A DNA stretch of 64,000 bases from DASSUW01 sp963803335 (GTDB lineage Bacteria; Actinomycetota; Thermoleophilia; Solirubrobacterales; Solirubrobacteraceae). Below, one piece after another: positions 38,561-47,595 of this stretch. Position 1 is the first letter of the stretch. Every line of letters begins with the position of its first letter. The notes under the pieces were generated by a model that saw nothing but the letters and a program-made list of their open reading frames with translations, made no database searches and had not been told where the DNA came from. A program made the position numbers and the translations under genes. The stretch covers positions 62,001 through 126,000 of the forward strand of contig CAWDME010000008.1 in assembly GCA_963803335.1 (NCBI GenBank), given 5' to 3'.

Positions 38561-39667
38561 ATGCGGCGCTGGCTCGTCTGGACGGTGGTGATCTGGGGCC
38601 TCGGCTTCGCGGTCCTGCGCGTGGCCGTGGTGCCCGCCGAGCGCTGCCCGGCCGTCGACGAGGCGGCCGTCCAGCGCTCGATCTCCGGTGCGACGGCCTG
38701 GCTGGTCCGCAACCAGCGCCCCGACGGGCGCTTCCTCTACGGCTACTACAAGGACACGCGTGAGGTGTCGCCGTTCTACACCGACGCGCGGCACGCGGGC
38801 GTCCTCTACATCCTCTACCGCGTCGGGCAGAACCACGCCGCCGATGCCGGGCTCGGCTGGGTCGAGCGCAACCTCTACCGCCACGCCGGATGGGCCGCGT
38901 TCGCCGGGCCGGGCAACGACGCCGATGCGGGCGCGAACGCGCTCGTAGTCGCCGCGCTGATGCAGCGGCGCCTCGCCGGCGGCGACGGGCGCTACGACGC
39001 GCTCGCGCGCAGCCTCGGGCGGTTCCTGCTCGACCGGATGCGGCCCGACGGGAGCGTGGTCGAGTACTGGCGGCCGTCAACGGGCCGCGAGGTGCCGGGG
39101 ATCTACGGGAAGTTCTCGACCGGCGAGACCTTCTACGCGCTCGCGCTTCTCAACCGCGTGTTCCCGGACGAGGGCTGGGAGCGGCCGGCGCGGCAGGTCG
39201 TCGACTACCTCGCGACGCGGCGCGACGAGGCGGAGGGGTCCCTGACGCGGCAGCCCGACCACTGGGCGTCGTACGGGCTGTCCGAGCTGGTCCGCGACGG
39301 GCTCACGGGCACCGAGGCAGCGTACGCCCGCCGGCTGGCGGGCTATTTCGGCTACGAGATCCGCTTCATCTCCCAGCACACCGGACGCCCGCTCAACCTG
39401 TTCACCGAGTCCGGCGCCGACTACGGCGTCGTGGGAGAGGCGTCGACCGCGCTGTGGCGCGCGTCGGCGCAGGACCCGCGGCTGGCCGACCTGCGCGGCC
39501 AGCTCGGCGAGCGGATCACGTGCCTGGCCGGCATCACCGTGGGCCGCCAGGTCTTTGACGCGAACCCGCGCGAGCGCGGCGCCTGGTTCTTCCACGGCTA
39601 TACGCAGATGGACGATCAGCAGCACGCGACCGGCGCGCTGCTCGGCGCTGCCGAGGTGCTGCGATGA
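38561..39667 (+). CDS. Membrane-anchored protein with alpha/alpha-toroid-like domain, function unknown
   Basis: 368-aa protein with an N-terminal anchor (RRWLVWTVVIWGLGFAVLRV) and an exported domain resembling the alpha/alpha6 toroids of terpenoid cyclases and glycoside hydrolases: WLVRNQRPDGRFLYGYY (QxxDGxF-type repeat), DADAGANALVVAALMQR, MRPDGSVVEYWR, and GKFSTGETFYALALLNRVFP. The end, FFHGYTQMDDQQHATGALLG, is a conserved-looking His/Asp-rich motif that may form the active cleft. The presence of repeated aromatic-rich helices suggests polysaccharide lysis or binding; this is inference. The next gene overlaps by ATGA. Confidence 0.7.
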   Translation: MRRWLVWTVVIWGLGFAVLRVAVVPAERCPAVDEAAVQRSISGATAWLVRNQRPDGRFLYGYYKDTREVSPFYTDARHAGVLYILYRVGQNHAADAGLGWVERNLYRHAGWAAFAGPGNDADAGANALVVAALMQRRLAGGDGRYDALARSLGRFLLDRMRPDGSVVEYWRPSTGREVPGIYGKFSTGETFYALALLNRVFPDEGWERPARQVVDYLATRRDEAEGSLTRQPDHWASYGLSELVRDGLTGTEAAYARRLAGYFGYEIRFISQHTGRPLNLFTESGADYGVVGEASTALWRASAQDPRLADLRGQLGERITCLAGITVGRQVFDANPRERGAWFFHGYTQMDDQQHATGALLGAAEVLR

Positions 39668-40161
39668 GCTTCGCGTTCCTGGTGGCGGGCTTCCTGGCGA
39701 CGCTGAACGGCGGGCGCGTCGCGCTCGCGGTTGCCGCGCAGCGCCCGGCGCGGCGCGACCGCGCGATCGCCGTGGCGGCCGGCGCGTCGCTCGCCGTGGT
39801 CGCCGTGCTCGCCGCCGACGCGCTGCTCGACTGGCTGTCGATCAGCCCGGAGTCGTGGCGGATCGCCGCGGCGATCGTGCTCGGCGCCACGGGCGTGCGC
39901 ACGATCGTGTGGCCGGCCGCCGCGAGCGCGCCGTTCCCGGTGGTGCTGATCACACCCGAGCTCGCGGCCGTGTCCGTGAGCTTCGGCGCCGACGAGCCGG
40001 TGGGCAAGGTGCTGGCCGCCGCCGCGATCGGGCTGCTCCCCGCGCTGCTCGCGCTGCGCGCCCGCCGCCCCGAGACGAGCGCGCTCGCCGCGCAGTTCCT
40101 CGCCGCGCTCCAGATCGTCGTCGCGATCGCGCTCGCCGTCTCGGGCATCCGCGACGTGTAG
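39664..40161 (+). CDS. Hypothetical polytopic membrane protein (remotely MarC-like)
   Basis: 165-aa membrane protein with five or six hydrophobic helices. The arrangement, with a Pro-rich central loop (VWPAAASAPFPVVLITPELA) after RIAAAIVLGATGVRTI, vaguely recalls half of the MarC family; I would not name it on that basis. The ATGA overlap with the upstream toroid-domain gene shows translational coupling, so the two likely form an envelope pair. It ends 1 bp before a long inverted repeat that fills the gap to the next, convergent gene. Confidence 0.65.
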   Translation: MSFAFLVAGFLATLNGGRVALAVAAQRPARRDRAIAVAAGASLAVVAVLAADALLDWLSISPESWRIAAAIVLGATGVRTIVWPAAASAPFPVVLITPELAAVSVSFGADEPVGKVLAAAAIGLLPALLALRARRPETSALAAQFLAALQIVVAIALAVSGIRDV

Positions 40162-40222
40162 ATGACTGATTCCGCGACCCCCGCGCCCGCCTGGGCGGGC
40201 ACGCGGGCCGCGAATCAATCAT
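40162..40222. terminator. 61-bp inverted repeat filling a convergent gap
   Basis: The whole gap between two stop codons is one imperfect inverted repeat: ATGACTGATTCCGCG... on the left pairs with ...CGCGAATCAATCAT on the right, with CCCGCGCCCGCC against GGCGGGCACGCGGG inside and a few-base loop. It should fold as a long hairpin in either transcript and act as a bidirectional terminator. Confidence 0.75.
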
Positions 40223-43200
40223 CTAGCGCACGCGGAGCGTCCGCTTCGCCGGCTTGCTCTGCAGGTTGCCGGCGGCGTCGCGCGCGCGCACGAGCACCGT
40301 GTAGCGCCCGCGCGGCAGCTTGCGCTTGAGGCTCAGACTCCACGTCGTCGTGCCCTTGGCCTTCAGGAACACGGGCTTGGAGCAGCCGCGGGCCTTGCCG
40401 AGCTTGCCGCCGGCGGCGACGAAGCGGCACTTCTTGCCGGCCTTGCGCGAGATCGCCACCTCCACGCGCGCGACCTGGCCGGCGACGGAGATCTGCGCCA
40501 CGCAGCCGGCGTCGCTCGCGTGGCCGTGCAGCCTGAGCTTGCGCTTCTTGGCGCCGGCGCCCTTCTTGCCCTTCAGGAACGAGGCCTGCGGCCTGTTGGT
40601 GTCGCTGCACGTCGTCGGGCCGCCACCGCCGCCCTGCTGCGTCACCGGCGGCCGGACCTCGAAGCCGTCGAGCAGGGCCGCGTCCTGAACGCCGGTCGTC
40701 ACCTTCAGGTCGCGAAAGCCGAGCGGCGCGTCGGCAGCGATCCGCAGCCGAGCGGTCGCCGCCGCCGGGCCCTGCACGGTCGTCGACAGCACGGCGACGC
40801 CGGTGCCGCTCACCGAGGCCAGCGACGTCCCGGCCGCGAACGCCGTGTCGGCGCCGGTCAGCGCCACGTCGACGGTCGTGCCGCGGACGCCCGACGCCGG
40901 GCTCGTGCTCGTCAGTCGGGCGATCGCCGGCGTCGGCGGCCCGACCAGGAAGCGCGCCGGGATGGCTCCGCCCACGCTCGCGTCGCGGAAGCCGATCGTC
41001 GCCCCCGCGTCGATCGTGATGTTCGCGACCGCCGACGTGGGGGAGTTGACCGTCAGGTGGTTGACCGTGACGCCGAGGCCGAACGTTGCCCCCGACCCGG
41101 AGTTGAAGCTCGTCGCCCCGCCGGAGATCGTCACGTCCTGCGTCGTGCCGACCGCCGCGAGGCTCGGCGTGACCGACAGGATCGTCGGGCCGGCCGGCGG
41201 TCCGACCACCTCGACGGCGCCGAGGCCCGTCGCCGTCTCGGTCGTGCCGTCGCCGCGTGGCGTGCTGACCGTCACGTCCCGGAACCCGGTCGCCGCGCCC
41301 GGCGCCGCCGCGAGGTGCAGCGTCATGCGCGTCGGCGACAGGACGTGGATCGCGCTGACCGTGACGTCCGCCCCGGACACTGTGACGCTGCTCCCCGTGC
41401 GGAAGCTCGTGTGCGAGCCGGTCAGCTCGAGGTCGAGCGCCGACCCCTGCGGCACCGTATCCGGATTGAGCGTTGCCACGGCCGGCCGCACCGCGGAGAT
41501 CGCGATGTTCGCGAGCGTGTTCGCGTAGCGGGTCTGCGCCTCGGGCGTCCCGCTCTTGATCTCGGGCTGGAAGGTGAAGCTCCCGCCGCTCAGCAGGCTC
41601 TCCTCGCTGAACGTGCGCACGGCGTTCTCGACGCCGAGCGCGTCGACGGGCCTCGCCTCGTCGGGCCCTGCGCCCGGGTCCTCGGCCGCCAGCGCGGTCC
41701 GGAACGCCGGCGCGCGGGCCGGCGGGTTCTGGTTCGCCGGGCAGCTGCCGGACAGCAGCGTGTTCAGCCGTAGGCCCTTGGATCGGTAGAAGGCCTCCAC
41801 CGCCTGTCGTGACGGCCCGCTGCGCAGGCTGTCGGCGTCGGTTGCCAGGAACGCGATGCCGTTGGCGCCGAGCTCCCGCGCGGCGGTCATCAGCGCGCGG
41901 TTCGATCCCTCCGGACAGTCGTTCGTGCTGTGCGGGTGGAGGTTGTCTATGACCGTGCGCAGGCGGTCCGGATCACGGGTGGTGACGCGCAACTGCGATG
42001 CGTCGTCGAACGTGACGATCGTCGTCTTCGGAAACGTGCTGCTGAGGGTCTCGAGGTTGCTGATCATCGCCTCGAGGCCGGTCTTGATCCCGCCGATCTC
42101 CGGGCCCATGCTCGCCGTCTCGTCGATCACGAACGCGAGTGACGCGCCTTCCACCTTCATGTCCGCGAGCGCCACGCCGCCGGCAGTCACGTGGAGGCCG
42201 CTCGGCAGCTTGTCGTTGGCGTCGATGTCCTGCGCACAGTCACTCTCGTCGGGGCCGAGGTACTCCTGGGCGAAGTCGGTATCGATGCGCGGGCTGACGA
42301 CGGCGAGGCGATCGACGAGCTCGTCGTCGCCGGACAGCGGCTCGACCACGACGTCGTAGTCCCCGGGCGGGACGCCGCGGATCGTGAAGCCGCCGTCGGT
42401 GAATCCGTCGAAGCCGGTCATGCGCGACAGCTGGACGGTGGGATCGCCGCGGTTGATCAGCCGCACATTGGCGCCGAGCACCGCGTCGCCGTTGCCGCAG
42501 CGCGTGATCTTGCCGCTCACGGTCCCGGTGTCGGTGGCGAACGACGCCGCCGGGTACAGCTCGGACAGCGACGCGCGGTCGTCGGCTTCCAGTGTGCGGC
42601 GGTCGGTGCCGGGCACCGCGAACGGGTGCATGGTCGGCACCTGGCTGATCAGCGGCGCCGACAGCGCGCCGTCCTTCTCGGCCGCGAAGCCGGCCGCGGT
42701 ATGGGCCAGACCGAGCGTGTGCCCGAGCTCATGCACCTCGGTCGACGGCACGTCGAAATCGTGCTTCGAGCCGTTGATGATCAGGAACATGTCGTCGATC
42801 ACGGCCTGGCCACCGACGATCGTCTCGCGGCGCGCGCCGTACCCGTTGACGGCGGCGGGCGCGAACCCGACGGCCGTGAGCGCGCTGCCGTCGGCGTCGA
42901 AGATCGCCTCCTGCTTCCCATCGCCGCTCAGGTTGCCCCACGCCCCCGTCAGGTAGTTCGCGCCGTTGAAGTCGGCCGGCCCGGCCGTCGGCGTCGCCCA
43001 CACGTCCTGCGCGGTCGTCACGCTGTTCCACGCGTTCTTGGCGCTGGTTACCTCGGCGAGGAAGCCGGGCGCGGCGGGGTCGTTGTCGACGGTGACGGCG
43101 ATCGGCACGTTCGCCGCCTGCCACTTGCTCGGCAGCGTCGTGCCGCCGACGTCCTGCGCGAAGTGCTCATAGGCGAACGCCCCGGGGGCGGCGAGCGTGG

Positions 43201-43243
43201 CGATCGCCGCGGCGAGGAGCAGGACGAGGCGAAGCCGGGTCAT
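40223..43243 (-). CDS. Large secreted zincin-vWA-Ig-like multidomain protein
   Basis: 1006-aa exported protein. Signal peptide: RLRLVLLLAAAIATLAAPGA (3-22). Residues about 25-230 are a matrixin-like zinc peptidase: EVHELGHTLGLAHTA gives HExxHxxGxxH, then VPTMHPFAVPG as Met-turn. About 235-330 is a carboxypeptidase-regulatory-like beta domain (GDAVLGANVRLINRG). A vWA-type domain follows with FVIDETASMGPEIGGIK (MIDAS DxTxS instead of DxSxS) and FLATDADSLRSG. About 580-880 hold three IPT-like repeats, each ending with a GFRD-V-V pattern, and the C-terminus is a Lys/Arg-rich beta domain. It overlaps by 4 bp the lipoprotein gene upstream; the pair may be a surface protease and its anchor. Confidence 0.85.
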   Translation of the reverse strand: MTRLRLVLLLAAAIATLAAPGAFAYEHFAQDVGGTTLPSKWQAANVPIAVTVDNDPAAPGFLAEVTSAKNAWNSVTTAQDVWATPTAGPADFNGANYLTGAWGNLSGDGKQEAIFDADGSALTAVGFAPAAVNGYGARRETIVGGQAVIDDMFLIINGSKHDFDVPSTEVHELGHTLGLAHTAAGFAAEKDGALSAPLISQVPTMHPFAVPGTDRRTLEADDRASLSELYPAASFATDTGTVSGKITRCGNGDAVLGANVRLINRGDPTVQLSRMTGFDGFTDGGFTIRGVPPGDYDVVVEPLSGDDELVDRLAVVSPRIDTDFAQEYLGPDESDCAQDIDANDKLPSGLHVTAGGVALADMKVEGASLAFVIDETASMGPEIGGIKTGLEAMISNLETLSSTFPKTTIVTFDDASQLRVTTRDPDRLRTVIDNLHPHSTNDCPEGSNRALMTAARELGANGIAFLATDADSLRSGPSRQAVEAFYRSKGLRLNTLLSGSCPANQNPPARAPAFRTALAAEDPGAGPDEARPVDALGVENAVRTFSEESLLSGGSFTFQPEIKSGTPEAQTRYANTLANIAISAVRPAVATLNPDTVPQGSALDLELTGSHTSFRTGSSVTVSGADVTVSAIHVLSPTRMTLHLAAAPGAATGFRDVTVSTPRGDGTTETATGLGAVEVVGPPAGPTILSVTPSLAAVGTTQDVTISGGATSFNSGSGATFGLGVTVNHLTVNSPTSAVANITIDAGATIGFRDASVGGAIPARFLVGPPTPAIARLTSTSPASGVRGTTVDVALTGADTAFAAGTSLASVSGTGVAVLSTTVQGPAAATARLRIAADAPLGFRDLKVTTGVQDAALLDGFEVRPPVTQQGGGGGPTTCSDTNRPQASFLKGKKGAGAKKRKLRLHGHASDAGCVAQISVAGQVARVEVAISRKAGKKCRFVAAGGKLGKARGCSKPVFLKAKGTTTWSLSLKRKLPRGRYTVLVRARDAAGNLQSKPAKRTLRVR

Positions 43244-43761
43244 GAGGAGGCCTCCGTGCGCAGGGAGCTGCGGATCGTCGCGAGGATGCGACCGAGCGGC
43301 GGGGCGCGTGCCCCACCGACCTCGATCGTCGACTGCGGGAAGAGCGTGGGGCCCGCCGGTCCGTCAGGCCCGAGGAAGAGGACGTAGCGGCGCGACCGCA
43401 CGAACGGCGGCACGATCGACGGGACGATGCGGTCGCCCAGGCGGCCGCCGATCACTTGGACGACGAACGTCGGCGGCAGGGTCCCCTTGAGCACCTCCTG
43501 CACAGCGAACGTCGAGCGCGTGAACGGGGTGCCCGGGGCGCCCTCGACCACACGCGAGCCGCGCGCCTCGACCACGGCGATCCGATCCGCCTTTCGCGCC
43601 GCCTGCGCGGTGGTCAGCGCAACCAGGTCCTGGAGCCGGGTCACATCCACGGCGTGCGCGGAGACCGCGCTCGCGTCGCGCTCGCTCCCCCCGCACCCTC
43701 CGGCCGCAGCGGCGGCTATGACGATGATCGTCGCCGCCACGACGCGCCGTGTCGTCTCCAT
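43240..43761 (-). CDS. Exported lipoprotein
   Basis: 173-aa predicted lipoprotein: basic METTRR, hydrophobic VVAATIIVIAAAAAGG and lipobox AGGC with the Cys near residue 24. The mature part is mainly beta (STFAVQEVLKGTLPPTFVVQ, RYVLFLGPDGPAGPTLFPQS) and resembles a small domain found near secreted proteases, in which a protein binds or guards an extracellular partner. The start at 43761 rather than 43848 fits the lipoprotein signal. Its stop overlaps the start of the 1006-aa secreted protein (ATGA), so the two are made together. Confidence 0.72.
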   Translation of the reverse strand: METTRRVVAATIIVIAAAAAGGCGGSERDASAVSAHAVDVTRLQDLVALTTAQAARKADRIAVVEARGSRVVEGAPGTPFTRSTFAVQEVLKGTLPPTFVVQVIGGRLGDRIVPSIVPPFVRSRRYVLFLGPDGPAGPTLFPQSTIEVGGARAPPLGRILATIRSSLRTEASS

Positions 43762-43952
43762 TTCCGGCGAGTCTCGTGCGCAGCGACCGGGCTTCGCATC
43801 GGGGAGGGCTACGTACACCGCTACTGACATCTGAGGCACTCGCCGCACGGCTAAGGCACCCGCCGCCGGCCAAAGATCGGGCAGCAGGCCGATGTGCAGG
43901 TGGGGGTCTTAGCCGCATGCTCGTGACTCCCCGATCCAAGGAGTCCCGCGCT

Positions 43953-45879
43953 GTGCCCCTTTCCCGCTTCCTGCTCGCCTTCGTCGCCTCGGTGCTCGCC
44001 GCCGGGCTGCTCACGAGCACCTCGTACGCGCTCCCGTCGGCGGTGGGCGCGCCGCCGACGTTCGTGGCCGGCACCCCGCTGCCCAACTCCCCCGCGGCCT
44101 ATTCGGTCGCCGCCGGAGACTTCGACGGCGACGGCCACAACGACGTCGCGGCGGTCGCCGCCGGCGGCCTCGCCGAGTGGCTGGCCGACGGCGCCCACCC
44201 GATCTCCATCAGCGGCACTCCGCAGCGCCTTGCGTCTGCCGACTTCGACCGCGACGGCCGCGAGGACGTCGCCGTCACTGTCGACAACGGCACGGTCGCC
44301 GTCCTGCTCGGCGGCTCACACGGGCTCGCTCCGGCGGGCAGCGCAACGGTGCCCGGCCATCCGCTCGACATCTCCCCGGGCGATGCCGACGGCGACGGCG
44401 ACGTCGATCTCGTGGTCGAAGAACCTGGCGTCGACGACCGCGCCGGTGCCGCTCCTGATCAACGACGGCCACGGCGCGTTCACTGCCGAGCCGATCGACA
44501 GCGGCTGCGCCTCGGGCGCCACGTCGGCGGTCATCGGCCAGTTCGTCGGTGACGGCCGGCCGGATGTCGCGGTCCTCTGCCACACCGCCGAGCTCCGCTT
44601 GTTTGCCCCCAATACGGCCGGCGGCTTCGTGGCCTCGGGCACGCAGCCGACCTGCGGCGGCGCCCAAGGGGCCGACCTCGAGGCCGCCGACTTCGACGGC
44701 GACGGCGCGCTCGACCTCGTCGCGGCGTGCAATCAGAGTCGCTTCTCGCTGCATCTCGCCGCCGATGCGCTCGTGCCCCGCACAGGTCCGACCGGCGACC
44801 CGTGGTTCGTCATGTACCGCAGTGGCACCGGCGCCCCGCTGCGCGTCGTTGCGACCGACTTCAACGGCGACGGACACGTCGACATCGTCAGCAACTCGCA
44901 CAGCGCCGCCGAGCACACGGTGGGCGTCGCCACCGGCGACGGGGCCGGCGGCTTCGACCCGGCGCCCGGCATGACCGTCGGCACGCGCGTGGACTTCGAC
45001 GCGCAGGTCGAAGACGTTGCTGTCGGCGACGTCAACGACGACGGCAAGGCGGACGTGATCGCCACCGCCGGAGATGTCGAGGTCGCCTACAACTCGACGC
45101 CGACCCCCGGCGTGAGCACCGGCGATGCCGCGGCCGGCGCGTACGGCGCCTCCGTGGGCGCCGCGGTGAACCCGAACGGCAGCGCCACGACCTACCAGAT
45201 CCAGTACGGCACGACGGCGGCCTACGGCCAGACGACGGGCTCGCTCCCCGCGGGCGATGTGCTGATCGGCTCGGCGAACCAGGCGGTGAGCGCCGCGCTG
45301 ACCGGCCTGGCGCCGCTCACCACCTACCACTACCGCGTCCTCGCGACCAACGCGCGCGGCACCACCTACGGCCGCGACCGCACGCTGCGCACCACGGTCG
45401 TCCCGCCGTCCGTGTCCGGGGCGCCGCGGATCGCCGGCACGCCGGCCCCCGCCCACGCCGTCAGCTGCGAGACCGGCGCGTGGACCGGCGCGTCGTCGTT
45501 CGCCTTCGCCTGGCTGCGTGACGGCGACGCGATCGCCGGCGCCGCCGGCAGCAGCTACACGCCGGCGCGCGGCGACGCGGGCCACGCGCTCCAGTGCCGC
45601 GTCACGGCCACGAACGCCGGCGGCCCGGCCAGCGCGCTGAGCGCCCCGCTCGTCGTCGCCGGCGCACCTGCCGCGGCGTGCGTGGTCCCGTCGCTGCGCG
45701 GCAAGACGGTCACGAGCGCCCGCGAGGCGCTGGCGGCCGCGGGCTGCCGGCTCGGCAGGATCAAGCGCACGGCCTCGAAGGTCAAGCGCGGCCGCATCGT
45801 CCGCTCGACCCCACGCGCCAACCGCGTGCTGACCGCGCACGCTCGCATCTCCGTAGTGCTCAGCCGCGGCAAGAGGTGA
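43953..45879 (+). pseudogene. FG-GAP repeat/PASTA secreted protein with a frameshift
   Basis: Secreted repeat protein broken by a +1 frameshift near 44415-44421. Frame 1 (43953-44418): AAGGAG-preceded GTG start, signal peptide SRFLLAFVASVLAAGLLTST, then FG-GAP/VCBS repeats with calcium loops GDFDGDGHNDVAAV, ADFDRDGREDVAVT and GDADGDGDVDLVV. Frame 2 (44419-45879): LLINDGHGAFTAEP, then ADFDGDGALDLVAA, TDFNGDGHVDIVSN, GDVNDDGKADVIAT, a fibronectin-III-like domain and a C-terminal PASTA-like domain (CVVPSLRGKTVTSAREALAA). Removing one base, for instance the G at 44418, rejoins the frames as DLVV-KNLAST. The rest is undamaged, so a recent mutation, a sequence error or slippage are all possible. 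About 640 aa if repaired. Confidence 0.85.
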
Positions 45880-45885
45880 TCATTT

Positions 45886-45917
45886 GGGGCGCGCCGGGTA
45901 GGACACCGGCGCGCCCC
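45886..45917 (+). terminator. 12-bp-stem GC terminator hairpin
   Basis: Perfect arms GGGGCGCGCCGG (45886-45897) and CCGGCGCGCCCC (45906-45917) with an 8-nt loop, starting 7 bp after the FG-GAP gene stop and before the LivFG gene. No U-run follows. Confidence 0.8.
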
Positions 45918-45939
45918 CTCCGGGGGCCGGGGGAGATGA

Positions 45940-47595
45940 GTGCGACTGTCGGGGCCCGGCGTGTCCAGCGAACGGATGACGCCCACTGGGGCGCGGTTCG
46001 GCGACCGTGAGAGCGGACGAGCGCTCCTGCGCGTGGGCGATCTCGAGGTCTCGTACGGAGGCGTGCGCGCCCTCCGCGGGCTCTCACTGACGGTCCCGGC
46101 GAGCCAGATCGTCGCGGTCCTCGGCAGCAACGGCGCCGGGAAGACCACGCTCCTGAGAGCGATCTCGGGCACCCTCGCGCTCCAGCGTGGCGCGATCGAC
46201 GCCGGCACGATCGAGCTCGAGGGTCAGCGCCTGATCGGGCTCGACCCGGCGGCCATCGTCCGCCGCGGCGTCGTGCAGGTTCCGGAAGGCCGGCGGATCT
46301 TCGGCGACCTGACGGTGGCGGAGAACCTGCGCGCCGGCGCCTGGGGCCGAACCGAGCGCCGCGGGCGCGCGGAGGCGTACGAGCGGGTGTACGAGCTGTT
46401 CCCGCGGCTGCGCGAGCGCCGCGCCCAGCGGGCGGGCCTGCTGTCGGGCGGCGAGCAGCAGATGCTCGCGATCGGGCGTGCCCTGATGTCCGATCCGCGC
46501 CTGCTCCTGCTCGACGAGCCATCGCTCGGCCTCGCACCACAGCTCGTGGAGCGGATCGGCGAGACCGTCCAGGCGATCAACCAGCAGGGCACGGCGGTCG
46601 TGCTCGTGGAGCAGAACGCCGCGATGGCGCTGAAGGTCGCCGACCGCGCGACGATCCTCGAGGTCGGCGCGGTCGCCGCAGAGGGCTCCGCGGCCGACCT
46701 CGCCCGCAGCGACGACGTGCGCGAGCGCTACGTCGGCCGTTCCCGGCGCGGCGACGGCGGCGACGTGCCCGAGGTGACGCCGGTGACCGGCCGCCGCGAG
46801 GCCCGGCCGCTCGCCGTCGAGGGCGTGACCGTGCGCTTCGAGGGCCTCACGGCGCTCAACGAGGTTTCGCTCACGGTCGAGCCCGGATCGATCCATGCCG
46901 TCATCGGGCCGAACGGCGCCGGCAAGTCAACGCTGCTGAACGTGCTGACGGGCGTGTACCGGGCCAGCGCGGGGCGCGTGCGCTACGGCGACACGACGCT
47001 CACCGGGCTGCGGCCGCCACGCATCGCGGCGCTGGGCGTCAGCCGGACGTTCCAGAACCTCGCGCTGTCGCCGGCGTCGACCGTGGCCGAGAACCTGCTG
47101 CTCGGGCGCCATCGCCTGTCGAAGGCCGGCTTCGTGTCCGCGGGCCTGCAGCTCCCGGCGGCGCGGCGCGAGCAGGCCGAGCAGCGCCGCATCGTCGCCG
47201 GCATCGCCGAGCTGATGGACCTCGGCGCCCACCTCGACACGGCCCTCGGCGCACTGTCGTACGGCGACCGCAAGCGCGTGGAGCTGGCCCGTGCCCTGTG
47301 CGCGGAGCCGACGCTCCTGCTGCTCGACGAGCCGGTCGCCGGCATGAACGCCGAAGAGTCCCAGCAGATGGCGACGACGATCGCGCAGGTGCGGCAGGCG
47401 CTGGGGATCTCGATCGTCCTGGTCGAGCACGACATGGCGTTCGTGATGGGTCTCGCCGATCGCGTGACCGTCCTGGACTTCGGGCGCTGCATCGCCGATG
47501 GCGCGCCCGACGACGTCCAGCGCGATCCGGAGGTGCTGAGGGCATATCTGGGCGCCGGTACCGGCGCCGACGAGGAGGCGAGTCGAGAAGCATGA
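45940..47595 (+). CDS. Fused LivF-LivG ABC transporter ATPases
   Basis: 551-aa fusion of two ATPases of a branched-chain-amino-acid-type (HAAT family) importer. N-terminal LivF-like half (about 30-260): VAVLGSNGAGKTTLLRAISG, PEGRRIFGDLTVAENLRAGA, LLSGGEQQMLAIGRALMSDP, LLLLDEPSLGLAP. C-terminal LivG-like half (about 290-540): VIGPNGAGKSTLLNVLTGVY, SRTFQNLALSPASTVAENLL, LSYGDRKRVELARALCAEPT, LLLDEPVAGMNAEESQQM. A short linker (SRRGDGGDVPEVTPVTGRRE) joins them. In most bacteria these are separate genes; the fused order F then G fixes a heterodimer. GTG start with GGGGGAG 4 nt upstream. livH begins in an ATGA overlap. Confidence 0.92.
   Translation: MRLSGPGVSSERMTPTGARFGDRESGRALLRVGDLEVSYGGVRALRGLSLTVPASQIVAVLGSNGAGKTTLLRAISGTLALQRGAIDAGTIELEGQRLIGLDPAAIVRRGVVQVPEGRRIFGDLTVAENLRAGAWGRTERRGRAEAYERVYELFPRLRERRAQRAGLLSGGEQQMLAIGRALMSDPRLLLLDEPSLGLAPQLVERIGETVQAINQQGTAVVLVEQNAAMALKVADRATILEVGAVAAEGSAADLARSDDVRERYVGRSRRGDGGDVPEVTPVTGRREARPLAVEGVTVRFEGLTALNEVSLTVEPGSIHAVIGPNGAGKSTLLNVLTGVYRASAGRVRYGDTTLTGLRPPRIAALGVSRTFQNLALSPASTVAENLLLGRHRLSKAGFVSAGLQLPAARREQAEQRRIVAGIAELMDLGAHLDTALGALSYGDRKRVELARALCAEPTLLLLDEPVAGMNAEESQQMATTIAQVRQALGISIVLVEHDMAFVMGLADRVTVLDFGRCIADGAPDDVQRDPEVLRAYLGAGTGADEEASREA

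Noticed and set aside
44410..44425. Frame change as programmed ribosomal frameshifting
   Set aside because: No slippery heptamer or downstream stimulatory structure could be seen; a point indel or sequence error is simpler.
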